A stretch of DNA of 64,000 bases from Branchipolynoe longqiensis. Lineage: Eukaryota; Annelida; Polychaeta; Phyllodocida; Polynoidae. Location: the NCBI GenBank assembly GCA_030323885.1, contig CM059198.1, positions 57,252,917-57,316,916 of the forward strand, given 5' to 3'. The notes below the pieces were generated by a model. The model worked only from the letters and a program-made list of their open reading frames with translations. It searched no databases and was not told the DNA's origin. How positions within the stretch are numbered: the first letter of the stretch is position 1; every line of letters begins with the position of its first letter. Shown here in pieces: positions 32,911 to 43,927 of the stretch. A program made the position numbers and the translations under genes.

Positions 32911-33426
32911 CATGCATGCATTCTCTAACAAACTGCATTTGCGCTGTGAACATTGTGTATCTTATATAAACATCATGTTTAATATTAAAGGCATTAGGCT
33001 ATTATGAAAAGTACCAGAAAGGTGGCAGCACATCAGTTATCAGACATTAAATATGTGCATTGATTATGCATTGTTATCCATGGATCACACTACATCACTC
33101 TGGTTGATTACTGGAGAACCACCTTTGTAGAGCGTGGGAAAACAACGTTGACAGCAACTACTGCGGTTGTGAGCTGATGGCTGGCATTGTGACTGGGTTA
33201 ATTGTGACAGCCGGGCAGCATTACGTGAGACCGGTCATAGATTTATGTTCAGGGAGGATCCGACGCTGGTTCAATATCCACATCGCCCAGCTTAACAATA
33301 AGCTTAAAGACCGACGTACACTATGCGACATCATATACATTCTAGACATCTATATATTTAGACATTTCTTTTATTTCCAATATCGATACATATGCTACGG
33401 ACATAAACAACCCTGTTGTTTACAAT
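32911..33426. other. Unassigned DNA
   Basis: No repeat placed. The longest open frame (plus strand, from 33177) has no recognisable domain and runs into a SINE tail. Confidence 0.4.
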
Positions 33427-33530
33427 ACAAAGTATTGGTTGTTGGTTGTTGGAGTTGTATTTGTTGGCAACATCTAAGTTCATATCAAGACGTGAATATA
33501 AATTGTAGGAACAGTGGAACCATTCATGGT
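33427..33530 (-). repeat. T1 SINE tail fragment
   Basis: GGTTGTTGGTTGTTGGAGTTG then GGCAACATCTAAGTTCATATC. Only the 3' end of the SINE is present. Confidence 0.6.
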
Positions 33531-33964
33531 TGTCTTCCCACTGGCCCTTATTAACAAATGAGCCCTGGAAGTAATATGTAAATAACTGGCATACTGGTCT
33601 TTACGGAAACAAACACATATTAGAATAAGATACGATGAGATCAGGACATGTTCCTCTGTGGCTTGGATCAGTCAGCACTGTCTCATTGCGGAAAGGTAGC
33701 CTGGATATATGATAGGAATTGCGATGCCTAGCCAAATAGTATGTTCTCAATCATAACTTATTTATACTAACTTTAGTGTATATTGAATGTATTGCTCTCT
33801 CATATTCAAGTTTTCTATTAAATACAATTTCCATTTTCCACTTCAGCATTCAGTGGTAGACTCGATAAGCCCAATAGCAAGCTTTCTTGGAGTTCTTGAG
33901 TTGGCAGCTTGGGGGAGTCAAATCAATGGCTTGCAAAAGTGCTAATATGTTGTGCTGTCAACCG
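33531..33964. other. Unassigned DNA
   Basis: Nothing recognised. Confidence 0.4.
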
Positions 33965-34880
33965 CAATCATCTTACGCTAGACCTCATTGAAGTCACACC
34001 ACATCCAGTGACATCACATTGCCACACACACTTATTTCCCTTACACTACATTTCACTTAAAGTTGCATAGTCCGATGGTTTTGAATTTCTGTATTTTTTC
34101 TGAGATAAATATATTAGATTGATCACTAGTATCTACTTTACTTTAGTTCAACGTTACTTTTATTTTAAAGGGTAAACCTTTTAGATATTTTGAGTGCAAA
34201 CATGGAACATTAGATGCCATAGACTTCTGCAGTGACACATTCAGTTAAATTAACTCAGTATTGCCTTCTACGCAGAAACAAATGCGTAATAAGTATCAGT
34301 ATCTAAGTTAGATATGTGAAATCAAATCTAGTTAATTGGTTTGGTTTTGGAAATTTGATATTTCATCGGACTATGCAGCTTTTAAGCAAAGTCACATCAC
34401 ATCCAGTCACATCACATTGCACATTAACTCACATTATCACACCCTTAATCACATCACACTACACAGCTTTGAGCAAAGTCACATCACATCCAGTCACATC
34501 ACACTGCACATTCACTCACATTACCACACCCTTAATCACATCACCCTACATCTCACGTAAGATAAGTCACATCACATCCAGTCACATCACACTGCACATT
34601 CACTCACATTACCACACCCTTAATCACAGCACACTACATCTCACTTAAGATAAGTCACATCACATCCAGTCACATCACAATGCACATTCGCTCACATTAC
34701 CACACCCTTAATCACAGCACACTACATCTCACTTAAGATAAGTCACATCACATCCAGTCACATCACAATGCACATTCGCTCACATTACCACACACTTAAT
34801 CACAGCACACTACATCTCAGTTAAGATAATTCACATCACATCCAGTCATATCACACTGCACACTCAATCAAATCACACAG
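33965..34880. repeat. About 86-bp satellite, interrupted by M1
   Basis: Unit: AAGTCACATCACATCCAGTC...ACATTACCACACCC...CACTACATCTCACTTAAGAT. Copies run 33965-34056 and 34386-34880; a degenerate relative spans 35520-35810. Intact units carry CTCACTTAAGATAAGTC at the point where M1 sits in the first unit. Confidence 0.85.
34057..34385 (+). mobile_element. M1 element inside the satellite
   Basis: TTAA-AGTTGCATAGTCCGATGG to CATCGGACTATGCAGCTT-TTAA, 329 bp (a deletion in the middle relative to 355). The site before insertion is visible in neighbouring satellite units as CACTTAAG, with a single TTAA. This proves that TTAA is duplicated on insertion. Confidence 0.9.
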
Positions 34881-35225
34881 CTCACTCAATAACCTCACGC
34901 TGCAGCTTCACACGCAGTGCAATACACACTTACTCATTTCAGTGACAGTGCGTCACAGTTTGGTGAGAGTTTCTCATCTACAACCAGTTAGAGATGATAT
35001 GTTTTGGAAATGAGGGTGTGATGAAGTGGTTACAATTCCATCCGCAACTCTTTATTACAGTTTTGGGGAAAACTAGTTTTGATCAAACGTGTCTTTTTCA
35101 TTTTGAACTTGAAAAGAATTGTACTGTTGATTTTATTTATTGTATAGGGCGTGTGATTTTACCACAGTTGTATGCTGTTTTGGCATGCATTACTGTATTG
35201 TGTTGTAGATCTCTGGAATGTAATT
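34881..35225. other. Unassigned DNA
   Basis: A satellite-like start (to about 34960), then unrecognised AT-rich sequence. Confidence 0.4.
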
Positions 35226-35436
35226 GTCTGGTTAGCTCGGCGTCAGGATAATGTGAGTGAGTGGGATATCGGGTCTTGGTATGAACTCATGGCGATATTA
35301 TAGTGCTGCCCCACTGGGAAATCAGTGGGGCAGCACTATAATATCGCCATGAGTGCATACTGTCACAAGTCGTTACCCGTCATGATATGACCTTAGATGT
35401 TGCTAGGACGTAAAACAACAACAGACAAACAAATTG
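35226..35436 (+). repeat. T1 SINE 3' half containing a perfect 32-bp hairpin
   Basis: GGTTAGCTCGGCGTCAGGATAATG starts the T1 body. 35285-35316 and 35323-35354 are perfect reverse complements around the loop GGAAAT. The second arm is in normal T1 orientation and is followed by the normal tail ACAACAACAGACAAACAAA. Confidence 0.9.
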
Positions 35437-36015
35437 AAATGTAATTTGTTAGTCAGATATGCTTAACCACTGTATGAACCTCAGTATACCCTTTTTGTGC
35501 TGGCGGTGCTCAACAAACAAACAAATTAATCATTTCAGACTACACCTCACTGGAAGCAAGTCACACCGCATTCAGTCATGTCACACTGCGCACTCAATCA
35601 CGTCACAGTGCACACTCAATCACGTCACACTGTACCTTTACTCACATTGCAACACACACCTAATCATTTCACACTGCATCTCATTCAAATCAAGTCACAC
35701 CGCAATCAGTCAGCTCACACTACACGCTAGCTCCATCTGCACTGCATACCGACACACATCACACCACGCACTCACATCATATTGCGCATTGATCCACATC
35801 AGGGTGCTGACTGACATGCCGCGCCTACACTGAGTGTACTTAATGTGGCATAAAGGTGGGGAGCCTGTCATCTCTTATTGATGAGTCAGTGGTGCGCATG
35901 CTGGCCAGCACGGCTCAGCTGAATGGTATTAACATCAGCTTGTGGCCACATTGCCTCTCACCACTCCCCCCTCACGAGTTATTGACACAGATGCACAAAC
36001 CTGCAGACATGCACA
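35437..36015. repeat. Diverged satellite (35520-35810) and unassigned DNA
   Basis: 35540-35800 keeps AAGTCACACCGCATTCAGTC and CACTCAATCACGTCACAC motifs of the 34.4-kb array, with irregular spacing. No gene is seen. Confidence 0.6.
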
Positions 36016-36315
36016 CATGATATGATTGAAGTATTCAAATATCTCCATGGTTTCTGCAAAACAGCCAGAGCCCATATCAGAGACTCCAACAACAGAACCA
36101 GCGGACACTCCCTGAAACTAAAGAGATAATCCAGGATGGATCTACAACATAACGGTTTCAGCGTTATGGTGGTTGACCTGTGGAACAACTTTCCGGAGAG
36201 TGTTGTAACATCAGAGATGGTGAACTGTTTCAAGTCCCGACTAGATGCATACTGGTCAAGCATTACATACATTTGGAAGCCACCACATCTGAAGAACTGT
36301 CTCAATTTCTATTAA
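36016..36315 (+). pseudogene. LINE reverse transcriptase C-terminus
   Basis: The plus strand reads HDMIEVFKYLHGFCKTARAH, then GHSLKLK before one in-frame stop (TAA at about 36126), then LWNNFPESVVTSEMVNCFKS and a terminal stop at 36313-36315. This order (DMIEVFK.LHG; GHSLKLK; LWNSLPE.VV.A..VN.FK.RLD) is that of the C-terminal domain of CR1/Jockey-type non-LTR elements. Only this end remains. It is a different, less decayed lineage than LINE-A. Confidence 0.8.
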
Positions 36316-36450
36316 GTAAGAGTGGCTAACATCTCCAAGGTCTATCATAACTGTGTCCTATTGACTGATTGATCAACAAACATGTATCCACAGCCAGAAC
36401 AGAGATAATATAAATGAAACACTAGTGGCTTCAGATAATTGGTGTAATAC
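36316..36450. other. Short unassigned spacer
   Basis: Possibly the LINE 3' untranslated region. No tail is recognised. Confidence 0.3.
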
Positions 36451-36805
36451 TTAAAGCTGCATAGTCCACTGAAATATCAAATTTTCAAAACCAAATCAGT
36501 TATGTAGATTTGATTTTACATATCTAACTTAGATACTGATGCACTTATTAAGCATTTGTTTCTGCCTAGAAGGCAATACTGAGTCAAGTTAACATAACCT
36601 GTTACTGCATAAGTCTATGGTGTCAGAGTTTTGGCAAGCTTGCCAAAACTAATTTTCCATATTTGCACTCAAAATATCTCAACAGTTTAACATTTTAAAT
36701 AAAAGTAACTTTGAACTAATGTAAAGTAGATACTAGTGATCGATCTAATATATTTATTGCAGACAAAATACAGACATTCAAAACCATTGGATTGTGCAAC
36801 TTTAA
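36451..36805 (-). mobile_element. M1 element, full length, reverse
   Basis: TTAA-AGCTGCATAGTCCACTG at left and CCATTGGATTGTGCAACT-TTAA at right, 355 bp. The body is collinear with the 21.0 and 57.0 kb copies. Confidence 0.85.
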
Positions 36806-37825
36806 TATAGCTTGTTCACATCTATGATATAATGCTTTTGCTATCTTATGTTGCTGCCTCCCGCCCTGTGTGGTCAAGGAGCCATATTGCATAACTATCC
36901 CAGGTCCCCTGCTTGTCTGCAGCCACTAGCCCCACGGGAGTGCAGCAGCATGCACGCTACTCTTGCGCTGTTGCTCACCACTAATCTTTAAAATTTTGAT
37001 TTTATATAAAGAGTAAGGGCTTTTCCTAGGTGCCAGCCAGAGGACTTCTCAACCAAACCATGCCTTGTCTTGTCTCTGTAGCATAGGACATACATAATGT
37101 CCGCATAATAAAGAAAGCATATTTATAAATAAATATATATGGATAGTGATAAGAATGTTATCACATGTAATAATCTCTTTAGTGTCCTGCTCCTCACACA
37201 CACACCCTTGGTGGGGCGGGTACCCGCATGCTTCACTCCATTCCCCAGCCGCCAAGCATGGGGCTGTCTCACTCCAATCACTCGGAAGTTTTTTTGTAAT
37301 TAAAGGAGTTCGGGACTTTACCGTCAACTCATACCACCCTACTTGTTTCTATCATTATTTACATACCTTGTTAGCCTAACATTATTGGGTGTCAGTCCCT
37401 GCTGACACTCAAACACATTTTACTAAGTTGCGTTGATTTTTTGGCCCTGCACCAACAGTTCTACACTGCAGACAGTATGCATGACCTTTGTACTAAGGTA
37501 AAACAGGAAAACATTTTAGCTTTTTTGAGGGCAGCTGGACTGTACCATCTCATATAGTTTACTAAATAGATTCTATCAATTATTAATAAAACTTTTCTTT
37601 TTCTATGGGAATTTGTTTCCCTTGACCACAAATATATGCTTGTGAGCTTTCTAATTTAATGAGTGTATATTGGCACACAATTGATTGTCTGCTTTTACAT
37701 GTAAAAGTGATGGTTTGAACAAAAAACAAACATTTCTCGCCGCGAATATGGCCTATGCTGCCGACACGGCGTAAAGCAACCACCAATCAATCAGTCAATC
37801 AGGCCTAACATAAGAGATATTAAAC

Positions 37826-37829
<4 letters not shown>
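36806..37829. other. Unassigned DNA
   Basis: No repeat of this window and no coding domain recognised. Confidence 0.4.

Positions 37830-37905
<76 letters not shown>
37830..37905. repeat. TA dinucleotide microsatellite
   Basis: About 37 TA repeats broken by two TATG interruptions. The flanking open frames rich in Y and I are artefacts. Confidence 0.9.
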
Positions 37906-38221
37906 GACACGCTGGTAAGGCATAAAGCGCTGCAGCACAAGCATGCATCATGCTCGACCAATAAACACTGAATAATACATCCCATAAGTGACGGGGGCAG
38001 ACGTTAATGACGTAAAACAATCGACCGCTTCCCTCCCTGTATCAATCAGTGTCAATGACGCTCCCATCAAACCTAGAGCGGCCCACCTAGTGGGATGCCC
38101 TGACATAGCACAAGCGTGATGACTGTAACGTCAGAGATATTTTTGTAAAGAGACCGCTCAGCCACACATTGCTCCGGTGAGCGATAATGGAGGATATCTT
38201 CAAGGACGGGTCATCTGGATT
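37906..38221. other. Unassigned DNA
   Basis: Nothing recognised. Confidence 0.35.
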
Positions 38222-38622
38222 CCGTTGTTTGATTGTTAGCAACATCTAAGGTCATATCAGGACGGGAACCGACTTGTGCCTCCCGGTGACCTTGCAGTGT
38301 TGCCCCACTGGGAAATCATGCCACCGGCAACCATGACCCGATATCCCACTCGGTCTCATTATTATGACACTAACCTAAACAGTCCTGGCCCTATCCTTTT
38401 AATTCAGAGCGCAAGACTAGGAAGTTATAAGTATCAAATGTAAAATCATCGGTTTGACTGGACTGGGACCCGAAACTCCCGACCCTTCCGCATACATTCT
38501 GTCCAGCGTTGAAAACAAGCACCCTCACGGGAGCTTATACGTTATGGGCAGAATAAAAAAACTTGTCACAAAAAGAAAAAAAAAGGTCTGCGCCCTAACA
38601 ATTAGGCCACCGCGCCCGGTAC
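38222..38622 (-). repeat. T1 SINE, head type B, with an internal insert
   Basis: Tail side TTGTTTGATTGTTAGCAACATC; head side GGTCTGCGCCCTAACAATTAGG. The head is split at about 38486-38586 by about 100 bp that ends in an A-rich run, perhaps a small processed insert with its poly(A) end inward. Confidence 0.65.
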
Positions 38623-38785
38623 TGGATTCCGTAGGCATGGTGTAGCGAGGGAAGAGAGCCCATTCCTAGGTCGAATCAGAGGTAATAATGAATGAAATTG
38701 TTGATTTAGTTTTGGAGTAACCATAGTCTGCTGACAAAACCTCGTCAGCCCTCTTCCTCCGAATTCCCGGTGACATCGATCCTCC
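38623..38785. other. Unassigned spacer
   Basis: No content recognised. Confidence 0.3.
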
Positions 38786-39475
38786 ACCTCCGCCCCCACG
38801 CCCCCCCTCCCCACTATCCCCACTACCCCGCTCCCCATCGCCAGATTCTCTTGCCCCCCATCCCCCTCCCCCTGTTTTCCCCTGCCAGCTTCCCATATTC
38901 CCCCCTCCCCTTACCCAAAGTGTCCCCATCCCCCCTTGTCCCTGTACCCCCCCCCCCCGTCCTCCTGAGACACTGCCCCCTTCACACCACCCCGTCTCCC
39001 CCCATCCCCTGTCCCCCGTCTCCCCCTACATCCTGTCCCCCGTCTCCCCCCCTATACTCTCCCTAATCCCCCTATCCCCCCATATTCCGTCCCCATGGAA
39101 CCCGTTCCCCTGACCCCTGCCCCAGTACCCCCTATCCCCCGGCCGCCCTATCCCCCTGCCACCCTGTCCCCTGTCCCCATATCCCTCTGCCATCCCTGTC
39201 CCTCTGCCTTTCTATCCCCTACCCCCAACCCCCGCCCCACCCTTTCCGCCCATGTCCCCCTGTCCCCCCTACCCCCCCTACCCCCCTATCCCCCCTACCG
39301 CCCCTGTCCGTGAGCCCCGTCCCAATGTCCCCAACTACCCCCACCCCCTCCTTCCGCCCTCGCTTCAACCTGCCCTTCACCTCCATAGCCCCATGCCCCC
39401 ATCCTCCCTGCGCCCATTCCCCTGCCCTATGTCCACACTCCCCCCCCCCCCCCGCCAACCAGGACCCCCACCTTT
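38786..39475. repeat. C-rich low-complexity tract
   Basis: Nearly 700 bp dominated by CCCC runs separated by T/A/G (CCCCCTGTCCCCC, CCCTATCCCCC). The minus strand has G-runs spaced suitably for quadruplexes. Proline-rich plus-strand and glycine-rich minus-strand frames are artefacts. Confidence 0.85.
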
Positions 39476-39684
39476 CGACAGACCAGCTGCAAGCATTGTC
39501 CCGGCCCCGGGGAGCCCGATGGCCGGCATTGTGTGCACCCGCACAGCGGAACACCCACCTCGCAGACAGTGTACACAGGCGCCACCCCGTGAGAGATTGG
39601 CGTCTTGAATATCCTTCCAAAATTGAAGTCAATTATAATCATTTAGCTTTCACAAACTTGGTGAGCCATTTGTAGCTTGGGATA
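39476..39684. other. Unassigned, GC-rich then AT-rich DNA
   Basis: 39480-39600 is moderately GC-rich (CCGGCCCCGGGGAGCCCG). No domain or splice-bounded exon can be supported. Confidence 0.35.
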
Positions 39685-40180
39685 TGTTTCGTTCCGACCA
39701 GTGGTCTACACCCGGTTCATCAAAGGCTGTGGTATGTGCTGTCCTGTCTGTGGGAAAGTGCATATGAAATACCCCTTGCTGCTGATCGGAAAGAGTAGCA
39801 TATATGGTGGCAACGGGTTTCCTCCACAGAAATATTTCAGAATGACCATGTATGAACAGTTCCGGTACAAAACCATGTAAATGCCAATTCACTAATGTAG
39901 CATAAAGAAATGATTATCGCGTGCAAATAGTTTTAATTCCCACTAATTCCACTTTTCATGATATTAGATGTTTATTGAACAATGAAGAAACAAGTAGGAA
40001 TGTAAACAAAGTTACGTTTTGAAGGTTTGCTTCCAAGGTTTATCTCCATTTTTCGATTAGCATTTACAAGGTCTTGCGCCTGAACGCTTCATATGTTTGA
40101 CATCCAATAACCAATGATACACAAATAAATGTGTTCTAGAGGAGTCATTATATAAAATAAGCTTTACTGTTCTTTTTAAA
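39685..40180 (+). repeat. T4 SINE 3' part, interrupted by M2
   Basis: 39685-39852 holds CATCAAAGGCTGTGGTATG, TGCTGTCCTGTCTGTGGGAA and CCCCTTGCTGCTGATCGGAA. 40092-40170 resumes with TATGTTTGACATCCAATAACC and AGGAGTCATTATATAAAATAAGC. The uninterrupted order is seen at 58.19-58.53 kb. Confidence 0.75.
39853..40091. mobile_element. M2 MITE, copy 3, inside T4
   Basis: TGAACAGTTCCGGTACAAAAC to its inverse GTCTTGCGCCTGAACGCTTCA, with TA at 39851-39852 and 40092-40093. Comparison with the uninterrupted T4 copy shows a single TATG-type site, so TA is the duplicated target. That suggests a Tc1/mariner-type source. Confidence 0.85.
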
Positions 40181-40245
40181 AGCTTGGTATTATAGTACTT
40201 GAGAGGGTATATGACCCAGTTTGGCCACCACGCTGTGGGTAGTAA

Positions 40246-40848
40246 AGGCCATGTCACACAATGACGTTTCTCGCCGGCGACCCAGCGTGAAAATGGGTGA
40301 AATGGGTGAAATATGGGTGAAATATCTAGACACGCTGGGGGCGCGTTATTCGCGTGTCAGTACACGTCGGTCCATTTCGGAACACTATCCTTGACATTGA
40401 TGGTCGGTGCAAAATGCTGGCGAGCGCTATTGGTCGGCCAAGGTTTTAAGCATGTACAACAAAAAACAATGACCACCAGCGCACGCAAATATATGGGTAA
40501 GGACGTTAGGCGGTCGTCGAGCTCCATTGGACGCGCCGGAATAACGTTATGGGAATACTAGGCAGACGGTGCGTGCACGGGCGGGTCATCTCCACACGTT
40601 GCGCCAAATCGTTGCTTTCTTGGTTTACGTCCTACCAACATCTAAGGTGATATGAGCACGTCGCGCCACACTTTTATATTTTTTTTCCCAAATGCGGCGA
40701 CACACGTTGGCAGCGCACAAATAATGTGCCATGCTGATGCCAATCTTTTTCCCCAAACCGCCGAAAAGTTGGACGTTTCTCAATGCGCAAGATTTTATTT
40801 TCAATGCTGACGGGTCGCCGGGAGAAGCGTCATAGTGTGACAGGGCCT
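40246..40848. mobile_element. PIF/Harbinger-like non-autonomous TIR element
   Basis: Left AGGCCATGTCACACAATGACG and inverted right AGGCCCTGTCACACTATGACG, with the TIR continuing to CCGGCGACCC. TAA flanks both ends (40243-40245, 40849-40851). It is 603 bp, GC- and CpG-rich with no transposase. A T1 tail scrap lies inside at 40616-40659. The 3-bp TWA target fits Harbinger (family knowledge). Confidence 0.75.
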
Positions 40849-40851
40849 TAA

Positions 40852-41056
40852 TGCTGCATGGTGAATATGTATGCAGGTTAGACTATAAGCTCCAGGAACT
40901 ATAAGCTCTAAACCAAAATTGTTATCGGACATATTACAGGAAAATTCTGTATCGTTCAGTAAATCTTCATTGTAGTTGGTTTATCCGATCAATGCTGAAC
41001 AATGGATGTGGAAAGCCTCTCTTGAAATGTATATTATAAAAACCACGACCAATCAC
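40852..41056. other. Unassigned spacer
   Basis: Nothing recognised. Confidence 0.3.
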
Positions 41057-41225
41057 TGAAAAAGTACAACGTCTTAACACTTTGACTTCTGGATACTGAA
41101 TGCTTTATTCCCATCCAGGGCTCACTGAACCGCCGGCTACACTTTCCATGACATCATCTCATTTACATACTCCTTTGTCTCACTCAATGCCTGGAACATT
41201 ATGCATCTCATTAGCATATCTTACA
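41057..41225 (-). repeat. Solo LTR of the 29.1-kb retroelement
   Basis: ACTTTGACTTCTGGATACTG, CCATGACATCATCTCATTTAC and the TAAGATATGC end match the 162-bp LTRs. No gag or pol lies on either side, so it is probably the product of LTR-LTR recombination. Confidence 0.75.
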
Positions 41226-41424
41226 ATCACCACTAACACAAGGTTAAGACAGTCAGGGAAAGTAATGATAAATAACCGCAATTAACTAACTAAACAATAC
41301 ACTCTCATTCACAAAAGAATCGCAGATAAAATCAGAAGCAATTTAAACATTATATGTAAATAAATGCTAGCATTCTTTTCCTAACTTCTATGGCACCAGC
41401 TGCCATGTTAAATCATTCACTCTG
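41226..41424. other. Unassigned spacer
   Basis: Nothing recognised. Confidence 0.3.
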
Positions 41425-42575
41425 AAGCTATATTGTGTGTGTGAAGTGGCTGTGGCTTTGTGAGTCTGATGTGGCTGTGGCATTGTGTGTGTTACGCGGA
41501 TGTGGCTTTGTGAGTGTGATGTGGCTGTGGCTTTGTGAGTGTGACATGGCTGCGGCTTTGTGAGTGTCAGGCGGCAGTGGCGTTGTGTGTGTGACATGGC
41601 TGTGGCTTTGTCAGTGTGACATGGTTGTGGATTTATGTGTGACGTGGCTGTGGCTTTGTGAGTGTGAGGTCGCTGTGGCTCTGTGAGTGTGGTGTGGCTG
41701 TGGCTTTGTGTGTGTTACATGGCTGTGGCTCTGTGTGTGTGACATGACTGCAGCTTTGTGAGTGTGACATGGATGTGACATTGTGAGTGTGAGGTGGCAG
41801 TGTCTTTGTGTGTGTGACATGGCTGTGGATGTGTGAGTGTCAGGTGGTTGTGGCTTTGTGTGTGTGACATGGGTGTGGCTTTGTGAGTGTAACATGGCGG
41901 TGGCATTGTGATCGTGACGTTGCTGTGGCTCTTTGAGTGTGAGGTGGCAGTGGCTTTGTGTGTGTTGCATGGCTGTGGCTTTGTGAGTGTGAGATGGATG
42001 TGGCTTTGTGTGTGTGACGTGGCTGTGGTTTTGTGAGTGTGAGGTGAGTGTGGCTTTGTGTGCGTGACGTGGCAGCGATGTTGTATGTGTCATGTGGTTG
42101 CAGATGTGTGTGTCTCACATGGATGCAACTTTATGTGTGTCACATGGCTGCGGTGTTGTGTGTGGCACATGGCTACGACTTTGTATGTGTCAGGTGATTG
42201 TGGATGTGTGTCATGTCGCCGTGTTGTTATGCGTGTCACATGGCTGTGGTTTGGTGTGTGTCACCTGGCTGTGGCTTTATGTGTTCACGCGGCTGCAGCT
42301 TTGTGTGTGTCACATGGATGTGGATTGATGTGTGTCACGTGGCTGCGGCATCGTGTGTCTCACGTGGCCATGGGGTTGGGTGTGTCACGTGGCTGTGGAT
42401 ATGCGTGTGTAACATGGCTGTGGCATTGTGCATGTCACATGGCTGCGGCTGTGTGTGTCACGTGGCTGCGGCTTTGTGTGTGTCACATGGATTCGGATTG
42501 ATGTGTCTCACATGGCGGCGGCTTTGTGTGTGTCACGTGGCTGCGGCTTCCCGTGTATCATGGCTGTGTCTTCGG
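41425..42575. repeat. 25-bp minisatellite, about 46 copies
   Basis: Unit about GACATGGCTGTGGCTTTGTG plus TGTGT. Since 25 is not divisible by 3, each open frame cycles through three peptide versions (for example HTKPQP, HKATAT and QSHSHV on the minus strand). The long open frames are repeat artefacts. Confidence 0.9.
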
Positions 42576-43190
42576 GTGTGGAGATCTACCATAATGGTAA
42601 TCTACCATTATGGAGATATACCAGCATGGAGATATACCACTATGGTAACATACCATACCATGTCAACTTACCATAACATATATCCACCATTATAAAGATC
42701 TACTATTTTGGCCATCTACCCTAATCGAGATCCTCTGTTCTGGTGATCTACTATTATGGAAATCTACCGTTTTGAAGATCTACCAACATGGACATTATGC
42801 AATCTACCATTATAGAGATATACCATTATGGTGACCCACTGTTATTGAGATCTGTCTTTCAGTGACCAACTGTTATAAAGATATACGGTTATGGTCATCC
42901 ACCTTAATGGAAATGACTGCCTGCATACATGTATTGACTAGCAAGTAGCATTACGTGAATTCATGTACGGCCATGTAAACGCGCCATTGTGTTTCATTAT
43001 ATGGATGTGTCGCTATGCAAATAGATAACTATGTGAATGCATCTTTATGTGAATGTACCATTACGTGAATGGTCCCGTATACTGTTAAATGGAGGCACCA
43101 ATATTAGAAGTAACAACTGCATTAATGTAGTGATATGAATGTAGCATTGTGTGAAGGTTCCATTATGTGGATGTACCTTTATGTTACTAG
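42576..43190. repeat. Degenerate short-unit repeats, about 18 bp
   Basis: 42576-42910: variants of GATCTACCATTATGG. 42940-43190: variants of ATTATGTGAATGTACC, continuing beyond the next element at 43.93-44.10 kb. The two halves look like stages of one drifting array. Confidence 0.7.
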
Positions 43191-43193
43191 ACC

Positions 43194-43927
43194 TGGGCCC
43201 ATGTGCATGAACAACATTTGATCAGTTCCAGTGTTAAGGGCGGCCACCGGGTTAGCTAACGCCGGTGTTGGAATATGTGTCACGGGAAATGTATGTGGCC
43301 AAAGCATGGCTTGGTTAGCTAACCGATGTGGTATTTATAGATTTGGGAAATCCCTCTGAGCCTGTTCCAGGCGAGCACCGCTATTTGACAATATGACCGC
43401 CAATTCGGCGGTGGCCGAGGTGTTATTATTGGTTCGATTATTGGTTTAATTTGACCAAAATTTGGCGGCGTCATTAATATCGCTTAAATGTTAGGGTTAA
43501 TTTGATGAAATTTCACTTATTGCGTATGTAATTCTGTTAAATATGATAGCATCGAATAGATTTGGCTCTAATATATCGTTGCCAATGCAGCGGTGAGTGG
43601 TGGCGGGCGGCGGCGGCAATTTGTTTAGTTTACATTCATCGATGGAGCGGCAGCATTAATATCAGTTCGATTTTAGGGTTAATTTAATGAAATTTCACGT
43701 TTTGAGTATGTACCTGTGTTAAATATGATAGTATTGAATAGATCTGGACCTACTTGGTCCCCAACACCGACGGTAAACTTGATATGGGTTGGGGTTAGCA
43801 TAGCCGACTTTAAGCTTGCGGTGTTTCCATAACACTGCTCCATACATAGCGACTTTTCGCCGCTAAACTAGAAATCCTGTCCAAACCTAGTTTTGGCTCG
43901 CTAACACCGCCCCATGCATATGGCCCA
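43194..43927. mobile_element. TIR element, CTGGGCC ends, with internal tandem duplication
   Basis: Left CTGGGCCCATGTGCATG and right CATGCATATGGCCCAG are inverted. Subterminal CGCTAACACCGCC-type motifs are also inverted (GGTTAGCTAACGCCGGTGTT at left). Inside, about 150 bp is duplicated with a spacing of about 200 bp (TTAGGGTTAATTTGATGAAATTTCAC at about 43490 and 43673). It sits inside the ATTATGTGAATG array. No protein is seen. Confidence 0.6.

Noticed and set aside
33177..33554. A 125-residue plus-strand frame as a host gene
   Set aside because: It has no recognisable domain and its last 40 residues are reverse SINE tail sequence.
33965..34880. A CRISPR-like array
   Set aside because: Units are contiguous satellite copies without unique spacers, and the sequence is animal DNA.
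38770..39675. Proline-rich secreted or structural protein
   Set aside because: Composition follows C-runs of low complexity; no conserved motif and comparable frames on both strands.
41611..42695. His/Thr-rich and Cys/Val-rich open frames on both strands
   Set aside because: Artefacts of a 25-bp minisatellite; the peptide version shifts every unit.
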